A DNA stretch of 64,000 nucleotides from Pelobates cultripes (Eukaryota > Chordata > Amphibia > Anura > Pelobatidae): assembly GCA_933207985.1 (NCBI GenBank), contig OW240912.1, forward strand, positions 248,410,377-248,474,376, read 5' to 3'. How positions within the stretch are numbered: the first letter of the stretch is position 1; the number at the start of each line of letters is the position of its first letter. Shown piece after piece: positions 9,137 to 20,062 of the stretch. The translations under genes were made by a program, and so were the position numbers. Under the pieces are notes generated by a model. The model worked only from the letters and a program-made list of their open reading frames with translations. It made no database searches and was not told where the DNA came from.

Positions 9137-10158
9137 AAGGACCACTATAATGCCCGGAAAACAAACTTGTTTTCCTGGCACTATAGTGCCCTGAGGGTGC
9201 CCCCACCCTCATGACCCCCCTCCTGCTGGGCTGAAGTTGGAGGAAGGGGGTTAAAGGAACACTATAGTTACATAAATTACTTTAGCTAAATAACGCGGTT
9301 TTAGTGTATAGATCATTCCCCTGCAATTTCACTGCTCAATTCACTGTCATTTAGGAGTTAAATCACTTTGTTTCTGTTTATGCAGCCCTAGCCACACCTC
9401 CCCTGGCTATGATTGACAGAGCCTGCATGAAAAAAACTGGTTTCACTTTCAAACAGATGTAATTTACCTTAAATAATTGTATCTCAATCTCTAAATTGAA
9501 CTTTAATCACATACAGTAGGCTCTTGCAGGGTCTAGCAAGCTATTAACATAGCAGGGGATAAGAAAATCTTAATTAAACAGAACTTGCAATAAAGAAAGC
9601 CCAAATAGGGCTCTCTTTACAGGAAGTGTTTATGGAAGGCTGTGCAAGTCACATGCAGGGAGGTGTGACTAGGGTTCATAAACAAAGGGATTTAACTCCT
9701 AAATGGCAGAGGATTGAGCAGTGAGGCTGCAGGGGCATGTTCTATACACCAAAACTGCTTCATTAAGCTAAAGTTGTTCAGGTGACTATAGTGTCCCTTT
9801 AAACACTCACCTTTCTCCAGCGCCGGGGACTCTCCTCCTCCTTTGGACATCATCGGCTGAATGTGCATGCGCGGCAAGAGCCACGCGCACATTCAGTCAG
9901 TCCATAGGAAAGTATTCTCAATGCTTTCCTATGGACGCTGGCGTCTTCTCACTGTGAAAATCAGAGTGAGAAGCGCGGAAGCGCCTCTAGCGGCTGTCAA
10001 TGAGACCGCCACTAGAGGCTGGATTAACCCATATGTAAACATAGCAGTTTCTCTGAAACTGCTATGTTTACAGCAGGCAGGGTTAAACCTAGATGAACCT
10101 GGCACCCAGACCACTTCATTAAATTGAAGTGGTCTGGGTGCCTATAGTGGTCTTTTAA
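9137..10158. mobile_element. T2-like hairpin-chain MITE, interrupted by a nested MITE
   Basis: The outer element begins AGGACCACTATAATGCC and ends in TATAGTGGTCTTTTAA. It belongs to the same family as the copies at 13.5, 17.0, 21.5 and 31.1 kb (about 450-500 bp when uninterrupted). Its body is split at 9251-9802 by another MITE. The left TTAA is mutated, while the right one is kept. It carries the same internal hairpins as the sister copies, including a GCCACTAGAGG stem and the terminal CCAGACCACTTC stem. Confidence 0.75.
9251..9802. mobile_element. Nested T2-like MITE (AGGAACACTATAG type)
   Basis: TTAA duplications at 9251-9254 and 9799-9802 bracket a 544-bp element with ends AGGAACACTATAG and CTATAGTGTCCCT. 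The sister copy at 21.6 kb shows the uninterrupted site GGGGTTAAACACTCACC, so the insertion duplicated TTAA exactly. TTAAAGGRR ends are the known hallmark of T2/Kolobok-type MITEs in Xenopus. Confidence 0.82.
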
Positions 10159-10185
10159 TCACTAAAGTATGAATTGTTAATAATT

Positions 10186-13147
10186 GTAGATTATGCTAAC
10201 TTTAGTGTACCTATAATCTTAATTTTATTAATGACAGGAGGCTTCGTATTTGTTTAAGTCTCTCTTTATTAGAACTCCACAGCAGCACAGAAAAACAACC
10301 AATCAGAAAAAAGTTAGGTACTATAAAACTCCCCTCCCCATACATAATTTCTTCTTTCAAGCTGCGACAAAACAGAACAAAAGGCAAAAAATATAATGGG
10401 GAAAAAAAAGTCCTAGATACAATGAATACAACAATGTCCACCATCCGAACTGCCAAACTAGATAGCGTTGATAGACTGTAAACTGAAACGAGAAAAAACA
10501 GAATCGAGTAGGTTGGTTAGCCAATGAAATGTACTCTGAACAAACATGTAGGTACCCAATGTAGCAATCAAAATTACCTTAATACGTAGATATCCCTACC
10601 CTACTTATGGAAAATAGACATAAGAACAAGTGGCACGTAGCAGAGACAACAAGCAGAGTTGCATACGTACCTGATGAACCCAAACTATTAAAATTAAACG
10701 AGAGGGATAAGAATGGGCGGGAAATACTCACCTCCTGTCATTAATAAAATTAATATTATAGGTACACTAAAGCTAGCATAATCTACAATTTTATAACATG
10801 ACAGGAGGCTTCGTATTTGCTGTTTTAACGATCAGCCAACAAATCCAACGCTGTTTGTTTCGCTGGTACCTATTCCGGGATATACTAGAGCAATCCTAAA
10901 TGGACCTTCCAACAGTGAGAAGTGACATTAGACGGATCGATGAAGATGCCAGCTGTCGAGGCACCCCAAAAAATACGGAAAAGCACTCTACACTGGTAGA
11001 TCCATTGTACGTGGGGTTGCGACCTGTTTCCTAGCAACCGATCCATGAGCTGCCAAGCTGACCTATTAACCATTTTCCTGTAGGTGTAAAATGCCGAAGG
11101 TCATTTGCGGACTTAGGGCCGCGAGAAGAAACTGGCACCAGGTCTCGACTCTTGATGTGGAAGATGGCTCCTCCGGTCGTGCCAGGGTCACTAAGTGATG
11201 TGGTCCTGCAGGCAAATCTCCAACCTCAAGTAATGCGCCGAGGTCTACCACCAATTCCGTAACAGAACTGAGTAGGGTCATTTCATTCCCTCACGACCTA
11301 ACCAGTGAGTTGTTTCATCTGAGAATGAATTTATTATGCAGGCTAGGGTGCGGTCAAACTAGCCGTATCCTAAGTGATCCCAGTAATCCAAATGGTCTGT
11401 GTAAGGAAGGAACTCCCAAATGACGTCCAATCAGGGTCCCAAGCCGAACTTGTGTAGTGAAACGGTGGTCAACTATCCTGGGGATTGTGAATCCCGGGAA
11501 TATCCAAATGGAGAGAAACGTAACCAGGGGTTGAGGTTTCCATCCAGATATATCGTCGAAGAACGATAAGATGTCCGGATCCAATGTTAATTGGGACCTG
11601 TATAACAAAGAAGAGTCCTCCCATGCTGTAGTGGGAGAGTGAAAGAATCAGATTACTCGTTTGTACGATTCTGTTCCATGCCTGACCTGTCAAGATTTGT
11701 GCAGGAGCTCCTGGTCTGCATGCCACCTACAAGATAGACCCTAGGTCCCTGTACTTCTGACTGTCTGGGCACGTCTCTCCAATGTAGTCCCTAGGTCAGG
11801 GGACCCAGGAATGTGAATTCGAGAACCGAAGTCAAGGCATCCCTATAGAGGAATACCTCCTCCTTAGCCTGGAGTCCCGCGAACTCATAGCGTTCTCTAC
11901 TGCAGGCAAGGCCTAAAGTCTTTTCACTCACGACAGGTGACTCCAGAGAGCAGATATAACAAAAACACGAATCTAGCTCCAAACGTCCGAAGCAGGTGTT
12001 ATCCAGTTTGGGAACGTCGTCAGCCATATCCGAGCCTGCTACACAGCCTGAGCAGTACTCCAGCGTTAGGATGCGTCCCAACTAGTGATGTCCGTGAAGG
12101 AGCCAGGGACACACAGGGTTCCTCCATAGAGTCCAAGCAGGTCTCCATGATGGTAGTTGAATAGGTGGGTTAGCGAGAACCCAAAACCAAGACTGTGGTT
12201 ATGGTGTATGCAGGGTACAGGCTCCCACTGGAAGCAAGTGTATGAAATATGGTGTAGTACACAGTGTGGGACACCTTCAACTGTCCACCAATGGATAACC
12301 ACATGCAGTAAACCAATAAACATAGAGTTAATCTGAAGGCAGGAACAATATATGCACAGCATTTGTCCTTAAAATTATGGATTCTCTACTTTATACCATC
12401 ATTTTCCCATACCAGGTATCAAATCCAAGTCACCTGGGTAAACATAGACTATGCAAACATCTGCATATGTCCTAGGTATAAATTCACAAGATGTATACCC
12501 TGAACCCCATGCTTGCTGCAGGGGAAAGGGACTGCACCAGCCTGTCCAAGAAAGCTAGCAAGACTGCATGGGAAAGAACTCACACGAGTCTTGTTTACAA
12601 TTAGCCCATATTTCTTTATAGCACAAGAAATATTGCTGTGCTATGCACTTTCTCCTTCTTAGATATGGGCATGAGGCCGTGGGCTGCATTAATTTACGGC
12701 TCCCTGGAGAGGAAAGCCTGCCTCTAACGGCTTCCCGGCGTACATCTGACAGGGATAGGCACATAAAGGATATTTAAGGGGACAGAAAGGGGGAAGAATC
12801 CCCAGAGGAGGTGTATAGAAAGACCAGAGGAATACAAAACTCCCCACAAACCCCAGAGCAATAGGCAGAGGGGTATAAAGCTAATCACACAAACAAGTCC
12901 CCAAATGATAAATATATAAAACACTGAAAATATAATTAAAATCATACAGCCACCAACTAATAGCAGGAGGCAGTGGTACTCTGACCTGTACTGATGCGGA
13001 GCAGCAAAGAAAGAGGAAATTATGTATGGGGAGGGGAGTTTTATAGTACCTAACTTTTTTCTGATTGGTTGTTTTTCTGTGCTGCTGTGAAGTTCTAGTA
13101 AAGAGAGACTTAAGCAAATACGAAGCCTCCTGTTATGTTATAAAATT
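10186..13147 (-). mobile_element. Non-autonomous DIRS-like element
   Basis: Inverted terminal repeats of about 140 bp face each other at 10233-10375 and about 12998-13135; the shared block includes GACAGGAGGCTTCGTATTTG and a long ACAACCAATCAGAAAAAAG stretch. An internal complementary region at 10731-10808 reproduces, in inverse orientation, the joined outer ends, as expected for the circle-junction template of DIRS retrotransposons. The inside (10830-12990) has no reverse transcriptase, RNase H or recombinase that I can recognise; only short unrelated frames occur. The complementary region sits at the low-coordinate side, so the element points to the minus strand, like its neighbour. The outer edges are AATT (10182-10185) and AAATT (13143-13147). 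Confidence 0.72.
10731..10808. repeat. Internal complementary region of DIRS-like element 1
   Basis: Bounded by CCTCCTGTCA and TGACAGGAGG. Its reverse complement joins the short right extension (TGTTATAAAATT) to the left extension (GTAGATTATGCTA), which are the two ends of the element itself. Confidence 0.72.
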
Positions 13148-13467
13148 CCCAGATTTTACTAATAACCTGACGTAAAGTCATGATTTTATTAATGACACGG
13201 AGGCGAGTATTATGCTATCTCTTTCTTACTTTATTCCTCAGCAGCAAAGAGAAATATAAAACTGAAAGAGAAAAAATTTAGATATGAAATATAATAACAG
13301 GTACAACCAGATCTGCCTAGTAACAGGGCAGCCAATCAGCTTAGTAGGAACAGCCCATAAATGTCTCGCTTAGTAGTTCCACTTCCTCTTCTTTGCCTTC
13401 TGAACCGAAGACCCAAACCAAACTTCCACATCAGGAAAGAACAATCTCCAACAAGGTAGACGTCATC

Positions 13468-13928
13468 TTAAAGGACCACTATAGTGCCAGGAAAACATCC
13501 TCGTTTTCCTGGCACTATAGTGCCCTGAGGGTGCCCCCACCCTCAGGGTCCCCCTCCCGCCCGGCTCTGGAAGGGGGAAAGGGGTAAAAACTTACCTTTT
13601 TCCAGCGCCATGAGAGCCCTCCTCCCCTCTCCGCCTCGTTATGCGCTGAATGCGCACGCCGCGTTGCCGCAGATTCAGCCGTCTCATAGGAAAGCATTTA
13701 CAATGCTTTCCTATGGACGCTGGCGTGCTCTCACTGTGATTTTCACAGTGAGAAGCACGCAAGCGCCTCTAGTGGCTGTCAATGAGACAGCCACTAGAGG
13801 ATTAGGGGGAAGGCTTAACCCATTCATAATTCTATAATTATGAAACAATGGGTTGAGCCTAGCTGGACCTGGCACCCAGACCACTTCATTAAGCTGAAGT
13901 GGTCTGGGTGCCTAGAGTGGTCCTTTAA
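13468..13928 (+). mobile_element. T2-like hairpin-chain MITE
   Basis: It is bracketed by TTAA at 13468-13471 and 13925-13928, with ends AGGACCACTATAG and CTAGAGTGGTCCT. It lies between the terminal repeat and the internal complementary region of the coding DIRS element. It shows the family's chain of hairpins in clean form: arms ACTATAGTGCCAGGAAAAC, CCCTGAGGGT, CATAGGAAAGCATT, CTCACTGTGA, CTCTAGTGGCTGTC and ACCCAGACCACTTCA each pair with an adjacent inverted copy. Confidence 0.82.
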
Positions 13929-14192
13929 CGAAATCAAGCTGTAAAACAGAAAAAGTAGGTAAAATCCAAACTCCGGACCTGCATGTAACATTTTATGACC
14001 ATCTGGCCTGCAGGACTAAAAACGTCAAAATCGTAACCACATAAGTACATAGATCCAAATACGTCAAGTCAGAGAAAAAAACTGTGAACACTTACCTTGA
14101 GGTAAAAGAACCCCCCCCCCCCCAGATTGAACCATAAGTATAGATCCAAACCATACCCACTGGGTGGGAGGGTGGGAATAATACCCGCCTTA

Positions 14193-14260
14193 GTGTCATT
14201 AATAAAATCATGACTTTACGTCATGTTATCAGTAAAATCTGGGAATTTTATTAATGACAC
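14193..14260. repeat. Internal complementary region of DIRS-like element 2
   Basis: Its reverse complement matches the outer sequence at 13135-13200 almost base for base (AAAATTCCCAGATTTTACT, then GACGTAAAGTCATGATTTTA), bounded by GTGTCATTAAT and ATTAATGACAC. This is the DIRS circle-junction template. Confidence 0.75.
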
Positions 14261-14281
14261 GGAGGCTCCTATTATGCTAGT

Positions 14282-16991
14282 TTAAATCTGAGCCACAACT
14301 AACGAGGAAACATGGTCAATCGGCCGGAAATAAAAATCGCGGAACGTAGATTCTCTAGACCAATCCGCTGTCTTCAAGATATCATCCAGACGACATCCCA
14401 TCGTGGAGGCCTTAGACGCCATGGCGCCTCTGACCGAATGAGCCGAAAATATTGAAGTATCGATTCCTGCAGCGGATAGAAGATTCTTAATCCAACAAGC
14501 TAACGTAGTTGAGACCGGGAGAAACGGTTTCTTAAAGGAAATAAACAATTGGGATAAATCCGATGACCTCAATAGGTGAGTGCGATCCAAGTACACCCGT
14601 AGGCAAGCTACCGGACACAGAGCAGGTCGGACCGAACACCTAGGGTATGTCACTGACTTAGAAGACGTCTTAGTCCTCCTAGAGATGTTAAACGACACTC
14701 CCTCGGGGGTGAAGGATAACGCGTTCCAGTCCAAAGCCCTGACATCTGAAACCCTTTTGCATGAAAGGAGACACAGGAGCATAACCAATTTCCAGGATAA
14801 TTGCTTCAGTGACAGGTCCTCATTAAGAGGCCATGATTCCAAGAAGTCCAGCACCACGTTAACATCCCAAAACGATGAATATCTGGATTTCGGAGGCCTA
14901 GAGTAACGAATACCCTTCAACAAACGGCACACAAAAGCATGTTGTCCAATCGGTGATCCGTCAATACCTAGATGTCCGGCTGAGATGGCCGATCTATAAA
15001 CCTTGATAGTGCGATAGGCCAAACCAGATTCAAAACGCGTAGTCAGAAAACTGAGTACCTCCTTCAGAGGGGCAGAAAGGGGATCCAGCAGTCTCCCCAT
15101 GCACCAGCCAGACCACACACGCCATGCAGACTTGTAAGCTGTTCTGTTACCCGGTGCCCAGACATTCTCCAGGAGTCTTGTAGTAGCCTGCGGAACGTCC
15201 GAGACACACCAGGGTTCCTGGAAATCAACCAAGCCGTGAGCTGGAGCAGGTTCTGGTCCACTAATTCGTGCGAGTTCCCATCCGGATCCAGAAGCACCTC
15301 TGGTCGCATCCTGATCATTCGTAGGTACTCCGCCGCCATCTCCAAGAGACGGGGAAACCAAGGCTGAGTCTGCCATAGGGGAACTATCACCACCAACGTG
15401 CACTCTTGTCTGGACAAATATGCCAGCGTCCGAGAAATCAGGTTGAAAGGGGGGGAACGCAAAGTGACGACCCCGAGGCCATATCTGCAGGAACGCGTCC
15501 ACCGCCATGGCTGATGGATCCGGTCTCCAACTGAAGTATTGGGGTAGTTGAGCGTTCATTCTGGATGCGAACAAGTCCAGTTGTAACGGGCCCCATAGTT
15601 GATCTATCAGATGCCAATCTCCTGAGTCTTTCAAGTATTGCGAATTCCAGTCCGCCCATTCGTTGTCCAAGCCCGGGATGTGTTCGGCCGTGACCGACAC
15701 CGCGCTGTGGAGGCAGAACTGCCAGAAATCCTTCGCTAGATTCGCCAGTTGGTTTGACTTCGTGCCACCTAGGTGATTTATATATCTGACCGCAGACTCA
15801 TTGTCCATGCGCAGAAGGACGCAGCAGTTTCCCAGGGTTGGAGACAGGCTGCGAATAGCGAACGATCCCGCCAGCAATTCCAGACAGTTGATGTGTAGCG
15901 TTGATTTGATTTCAGACCATCTGCCACCTGTGGAGACATCTCCACAGCGAGCGCCCCAGCCATGCAGGCTGGCATCTGATTCTATCACCATATCCGGGGC
16001 GGTGCCGAAGATTGCTCGACCATTCCATGCCTCCATATGATCCAACCACCAGCGAAGTTCCTCCTTGGAGTCTCTGTCTAGGCATAGTTCACTTTCGTAT
16101 GAACTGCCCGAGCGAAGGTGGGATCCCTTCAGACGTTGTAGAGCCCGATAATGTAGGGGTCCCGGAAAAATCGCCTGAATGGAGGAGGCCAAAAGACCAA
16201 TGACCCTCGCCAGTTGTCGTACGGAGAGACTGGTGGTCCGTAGAGTACGTCTTATTTCTTTCTTCATAGCCTTTAGCTTGGCCTCTGGAAGGAACAGAAA
16301 CTGGGCGACCGAATCGACTTCGAAACCCAGAAATTCTATTTTCTGCGTTGGGGTCACCATGGACTTTTCCCAATTTATGAGAAAACCTAAGCTCTCCAGA
16401 AGATCCACCGTCCAACGCAGGTGCTGTAGAAGTTGGTCGGGGGACGCGGACATAATCAGTATGTCGTCTAGGTAGATAATCATGCGTACGCCCCGCGACC
16501 TGAGGAACGCCACCACCGGTTTCATCACCTTCGTGAAGCACCAAGGTGCTGAAGAGAGACCGAAGGGCAGACAGGTAAACCTCCACCGACGTCCTTGCCA
16601 CGTAAAGTGCAATAAATCCCAGTGTACCTCTGCCATTGGTATAGTCAGGTATGCGTCCTTGAGGTCTAGTTTGACCATCCAATCCCCTTGCCGAAGCAGA
16701 TCTCTGAGGCAATGTATGCCCTCCATCTTGAAGTGATGGTAACGAAGGAATCCGTTGAGTCGTTTGAGATTGATCACCGGCCGAACTCCTCCGCCTTTCT
16801 TGGCGACGAGGAACAGGTTGCTTAGAAATCCCGAATGATCGTACGGGACTTCTTGTATTGCCCGTTTGGCCAGAAGTTCCGAGATCTCCTTGGTAATCAG
16901 TCCGGACTGATCTTCCGGCAACCTCAGTTCCTGAGGTGAATCTACCTGGATGGGGGAGATAAAAGATCCAGGCGAAAACCTCTGATAGTAG
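14282..16991 (-). CDS. DIRS-like reverse transcriptase, RNase H and tyrosine recombinase in one ORF
   Basis: The open frame reaches 17080 on the minus strand (932 codons), but its first 29 or so codons come from an inserted MITE; the retrotransposon part starts at 16991. Counting from 17080, RT motifs include LDLKDAYLTIP and YLDD (residue 203 on). RNase H shows SDASLHGWGA (about 369), an ELLAG segment and MDNESAV. A DLFASRMNAQ... AFPPF segment matches the methylase-like domain known after RNase H in DIRS elements. The tyrosine recombinase follows with R776 (KRVSDV), H881 and R884 (HSVRG) and Y917 (DFYF), all catalytic residues present. The methylase-like domain switches frame at a C7 tract (plus-strand 15449-15455): its continuation lies in the frame of 15064-15462, while the main frame passes on into the recombinase. 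In related DIRS elements the two are overlapping ORFs. The RT N-terminus is cut by the MITE, so the protein is probably not functional. Confidence 0.88.
15064..15462 (-). pseudogene. Displaced continuation of the DIRS RNase H/methylase-like ORF
   Basis: This alternative minus-strand frame overlaps the recombinase frame. It begins with the natural continuation of the AFPPF motif (PPFNLISRTLAYLSRQ) and contains VIVPLWQTQPWFPRLLEM, typical of the end of the DIRS RT-RNase H-methylase ORF. It is separated from its upstream part by the single-base difference in the C7 tract at 15449-15455. Confidence 0.7.
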
Positions 16992-17493
16992 TTAAAGGAC
17001 CACTCTAGGCACCCAGACCACTTCAGCTTAATGAAGTGGTCTGGGTGCCAGGTCCTTCTAGGCTTAATCCATTTTTTCATAATTATAGCAGTTTCAGAGA
17101 AACTGCTATAATTATGAATGGGTTAAGCCTTCCCCCTAATCCTCTAGTGGCTGTCTCATTGGCAGCCACTAGAGGCGCTTGCGTGCTTCTCACTGTGATT
17201 TTCACAGTGAGAGCACGCAAGCGTCCATAGGAAAGCATTGTAAATGCTTTCCTATGCGACGGGCTGAATGCGCGCGCAGCTCTTGCCGCGCGTGCGCATT
17301 CAGCCCAGGAGGAGGAACGGAGGAGGAGAGAAGGAGGAGAGCTCCCCGCCCAGCGCTGGAAAAAGGTACGTTTTTACCCCTTTTCCCCTTCCAGAGCCGG
17401 GCGGGAGGGGGTCCCTGAGGGTGGGGGCACCCTCAGGGCACTATAGTGCCAGGAAAACGAGTATGTTTTCCTGGCACTATAGTGGTCCTTTAA
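16992..17493 (-). mobile_element. T2-like hairpin-chain MITE inside the DIRS RT region
   Basis: TTAA at 16992-16995 and 17490-17493 flank an antisense family member (ends AGGACCACTCTAGG and CTATAGTGGTCCT). Coding sequence of the DIRS element continues on both sides: FLDMWGMITTDVW upstream and NYYQRFSPGSFIS downstream on the minus strand. The MITE also supplies the start codon and first codons of the apparent 932-codon ORF. Confidence 0.85.
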
Positions 17494-17714
17494 CACCCAC
17501 ACATCTGTGGTGATCATGCCCCACATGTCGAGAAACAAAGCTAACCTGCCTCCCTCACTCGCCCGGAGAGAAAAACCTTTTTGAGTACTCACCGTAAGGG
17601 CGTCTGTATGAGGGCTGACCACGTCCTCCCCGATTCTGCCATGTCCTCCCGCGGGAGGGAAAGAAGGGAGCGGGTTTGTAGTCCTGATAGGCCCAAGGGG
17701 CAGCAAAGGAACCT

Positions 17715-19031
17715 CTATGAGTCCGTGAGGGACCTCGATTTCCGCGGACAGCTCCTATACCTCCCGGCCCTGTTGAAAACCTTTAGGCCAAAAACTCGTT
17801 TAAAGTTGGATTGGGCGTTATCTATGGCGGTGAAGGTACGCACAAATGAGCCCAAGTCTTTAACAAAAGACTCACCAAAGAGCATGCCTTTAGCTGCAGC
17901 GCCCGGTTCCTTCATCGCAAGGTTAACCAGTTTAGGCTCTATTTTAAGCAAGATCGCCTTGCTGCGTTCGGCTGACATAGCCGTGTTAGCATTGCCGAGT
18001 AGGCAAATCAATCTCTGGACCTAACCTATTGCCATGTCGAAATCAAGGGGCGTATCCCCTGTTTTAGCCGTCTCCAATAGCTCATAAAGCTTAGCCACGG
18101 GACCTAGAGTGTCCAAAATCTTGTTCTGGCAATTATGGAGTGAAAACTCCAAACCCTTTCTGGGTTTCCAAACCGTTTTTGTCAGGAACTGTGAAATCTG
18201 AGGGTCAACCTCTGGCGTCTTACACGCCGCATCAGGCACTGAGGGCCTTGGGCATTCGGCCCGTAATTTACTGCGCCCCTCCTTGGATAAGGGGGTGCGC
18301 ATACGAAGCGCTAGATAGCTAGCTATATGATCGGGCAGGTCCCATTCCGCCAAGCGAGGGTGACGGTCATCAGGATCGAACAGGAGGTAACCCTGCGGAT
18401 CGCATATGCCTTGTTCCTCACTCAGAGGTAACACCGAAGCGTCAGACCCCGCCTCCGCGTCGGAGTCCCCTTCCTCATAAGAGGCGTAGTCAGGGGTGTC
18501 TGAACCTGTCTCCCCACTTGGATCGGAGTCTGACCCGTCATTGCCATGGGCACGCAACCTTTTCCACTTTCTGGACGATTTTGCCCAGCCAGGGGCTCTC
18601 TTGCGCGGTAACGCGCCATCTTGGACGGCCAGAGGCACGTCAGTCAGGGCAGGTACTACCTGTGTCATATCGGGGGAGACATGTTTAGTTTTGGCATATG
18701 CCTTGCGGCTGACCTGAGGTTGCAGCGCAGGCAGGGGGCTTGCCAACATAGGAGAAACCAGGGGCTGAGTCAGGGCCTGTTGAATAGTGTGAGACAGCGA
18801 TGATGAGACTGTCCCCATGGCAGAGACCAGGGCCCTCTGCATAGTAGAATCAATAAGGGCCTGGAACTCCTGAGAGGGGGTGAGTCCCCCTTCACCTGAG
18901 ATAGGGGCCTGAAAGGCTTCCATGGTGGGGTAACTGGGACAGCCAGAATCATCACCCTTAGCCTGCATGATAGACAGGAGGGCAAATAAGCTTGTGGGTA
19001 AAAAGGGGTATGTCCCTTTAAATATATGCAC
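17715..19031 (-). pseudogene. gag: DIRS-like gag with an in-frame stop
   Basis: A minus-strand frame of about 336 codons (18021-19031) stops at TAG (18021-18023) and continues in the same frame for about 98 codons (to 17715). The N-terminal part is Ser/Gln-rich, followed by a basic patch (RKRAPGWAKSSRKWKRLR) and an acidic Asp/Ser/Glu-rich segment, then the conserved-looking region after the stop: ICLLGNANTAMSAERSK, GMLFGESFVKDLG and AQSNFKRVF, typical of DIRS gag-like proteins. After 17715 a further short stretch (GPIRTTNPLPSFPPAGG) leads to the RT frame. The true start may be the first or a later Met; no ribosome context decides it. Confidence 0.75.
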
Positions 19032-19292
19032 GTAAAAAATTTAAGCCACAAGAAATATTATGGGAGCCGGGCCACCAGTCTCAGAATATAACTGATATAA
19101 CAGGATGATGGAACAAACCTAAACTACACTATAGGGGTTGAGTAACCCACAAAGCAAATACCTGTGGAGAAAACAAGGGGAAAGGGAGCCGACCGCCGGA
19201 TCCGCCAGCAGCCACGTGCGTGAGTGAAGATGGCCGCCGCATGCAGAGCATGCCGCGGCCCCAAAGCTCCTCCCCCGCCTGACAAATACACC

Positions 19293-20062
19293 TTAAAGGC
19301 ACACTATAAACTTTAGCTTAATGAAGCAGTTTTGGTGTATATATCATGCCCCTGAAGTTTTACTTCACTCTTCCATTTAGGAGTTAAATCACTTTTGTTT
19401 ACACATATTCATCTTCATGTAAACTTCCCTGTGCAAATCCATCTTCTATTTATGGTTATCACTTTTTTTTAATTCTAGTTTAATGACAAATTAGCATGAT
19501 CATATATTAAAGGAGCACTATAGGGTTAAAACCACCATCTAGCCCCCCTGGTCCCCTCATGCCTCCCTAAATATAGTAAATCTTACTTGTATTCAAGCCT
19601 GAAGCTGCTGGCTTTGTCACGGTTTCCTTTTGACCTGCCTGCTGACATCATCAGAAGTGGCGGCCTGATCCAATCACAATGCTACCCATATGATTGGCTG
19701 AGACTGACAAAGAGGCAGATCAGGGGCAGAGCCAGCATGATTCAAACACAGCCCTAGCCAATCAGCATCTCTTCATAGAGATTAAGTGAATCAATGAATT
19801 TCTATGAGGAAAGTTCAGTGTCTGCATGCAGAGGGTGGAGACAATGAATGTTTGGATGCATTTTAGGCAGTCATGACCCAGGATGGATCTCTAACAGCTA
19901 TCTAAGGAGTGGCCAGTGAAGTTATCACTAGGCTGTAATGTAAACACTGCATTTTTTCTAAAAAGACAGTATTTACAGCAAAAAGCCTGAAGGTAATGAT
20001 TCTACTCACCAAAACAAATTCAATAAGCTGTAGTTGTTCTGGTGACTATAGTGTCCCTTTAA
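19293..20062. mobile_element. Two T2-like MITEs, one truncated and one complete
   Basis: A first fragment begins TTAAAGGCACACTATAAAC at 19293. A complete second element is bracketed by TTAA at 19507-19510 and 20059-20062, with ends AGGAGCACTATAGGG and CTATAGTGTCCCT. The second type recurs inverted at 39.7-40.25 kb and in decayed form at 35.1 kb. It contains the near-palindromic TTCATAGAGATT...AATTTCTATGAGGAA core. Confidence 0.72.

Larger units (their letters stand above)
13148..19290 (-). mobile_element. Coding DIRS-like retrotransposon, 5' end truncated
   Basis: The 3' end at the low-coordinate side is complete: it has an extension, a terminal repeat starting near GACACGGAGGC (13195) and an internal complementary region at 14193-14260. 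Minus-strand genes follow in the order gag (17715-19031), then RT, RNase H and tyrosine recombinase (14282-16991). Two T2-like MITEs are inserted, at 13468-13928 and 16992-17493. The matching terminal repeat expected beyond gag is not found; GC-rich noncoding sequence at 19040-19290 ends at the next MITE. DIRS elements replicate by reverse transcription and integrate with a tyrosine recombinase rather than a DDE integrase. Confidence 0.85.

Noticed and set aside
14282..17080. Domesticated host recombinase gene
   Set aside because: DIRS terminal and internal complementary repeats and the gag neighbour show it is a retrotransposon; the RT is cut by a MITE.
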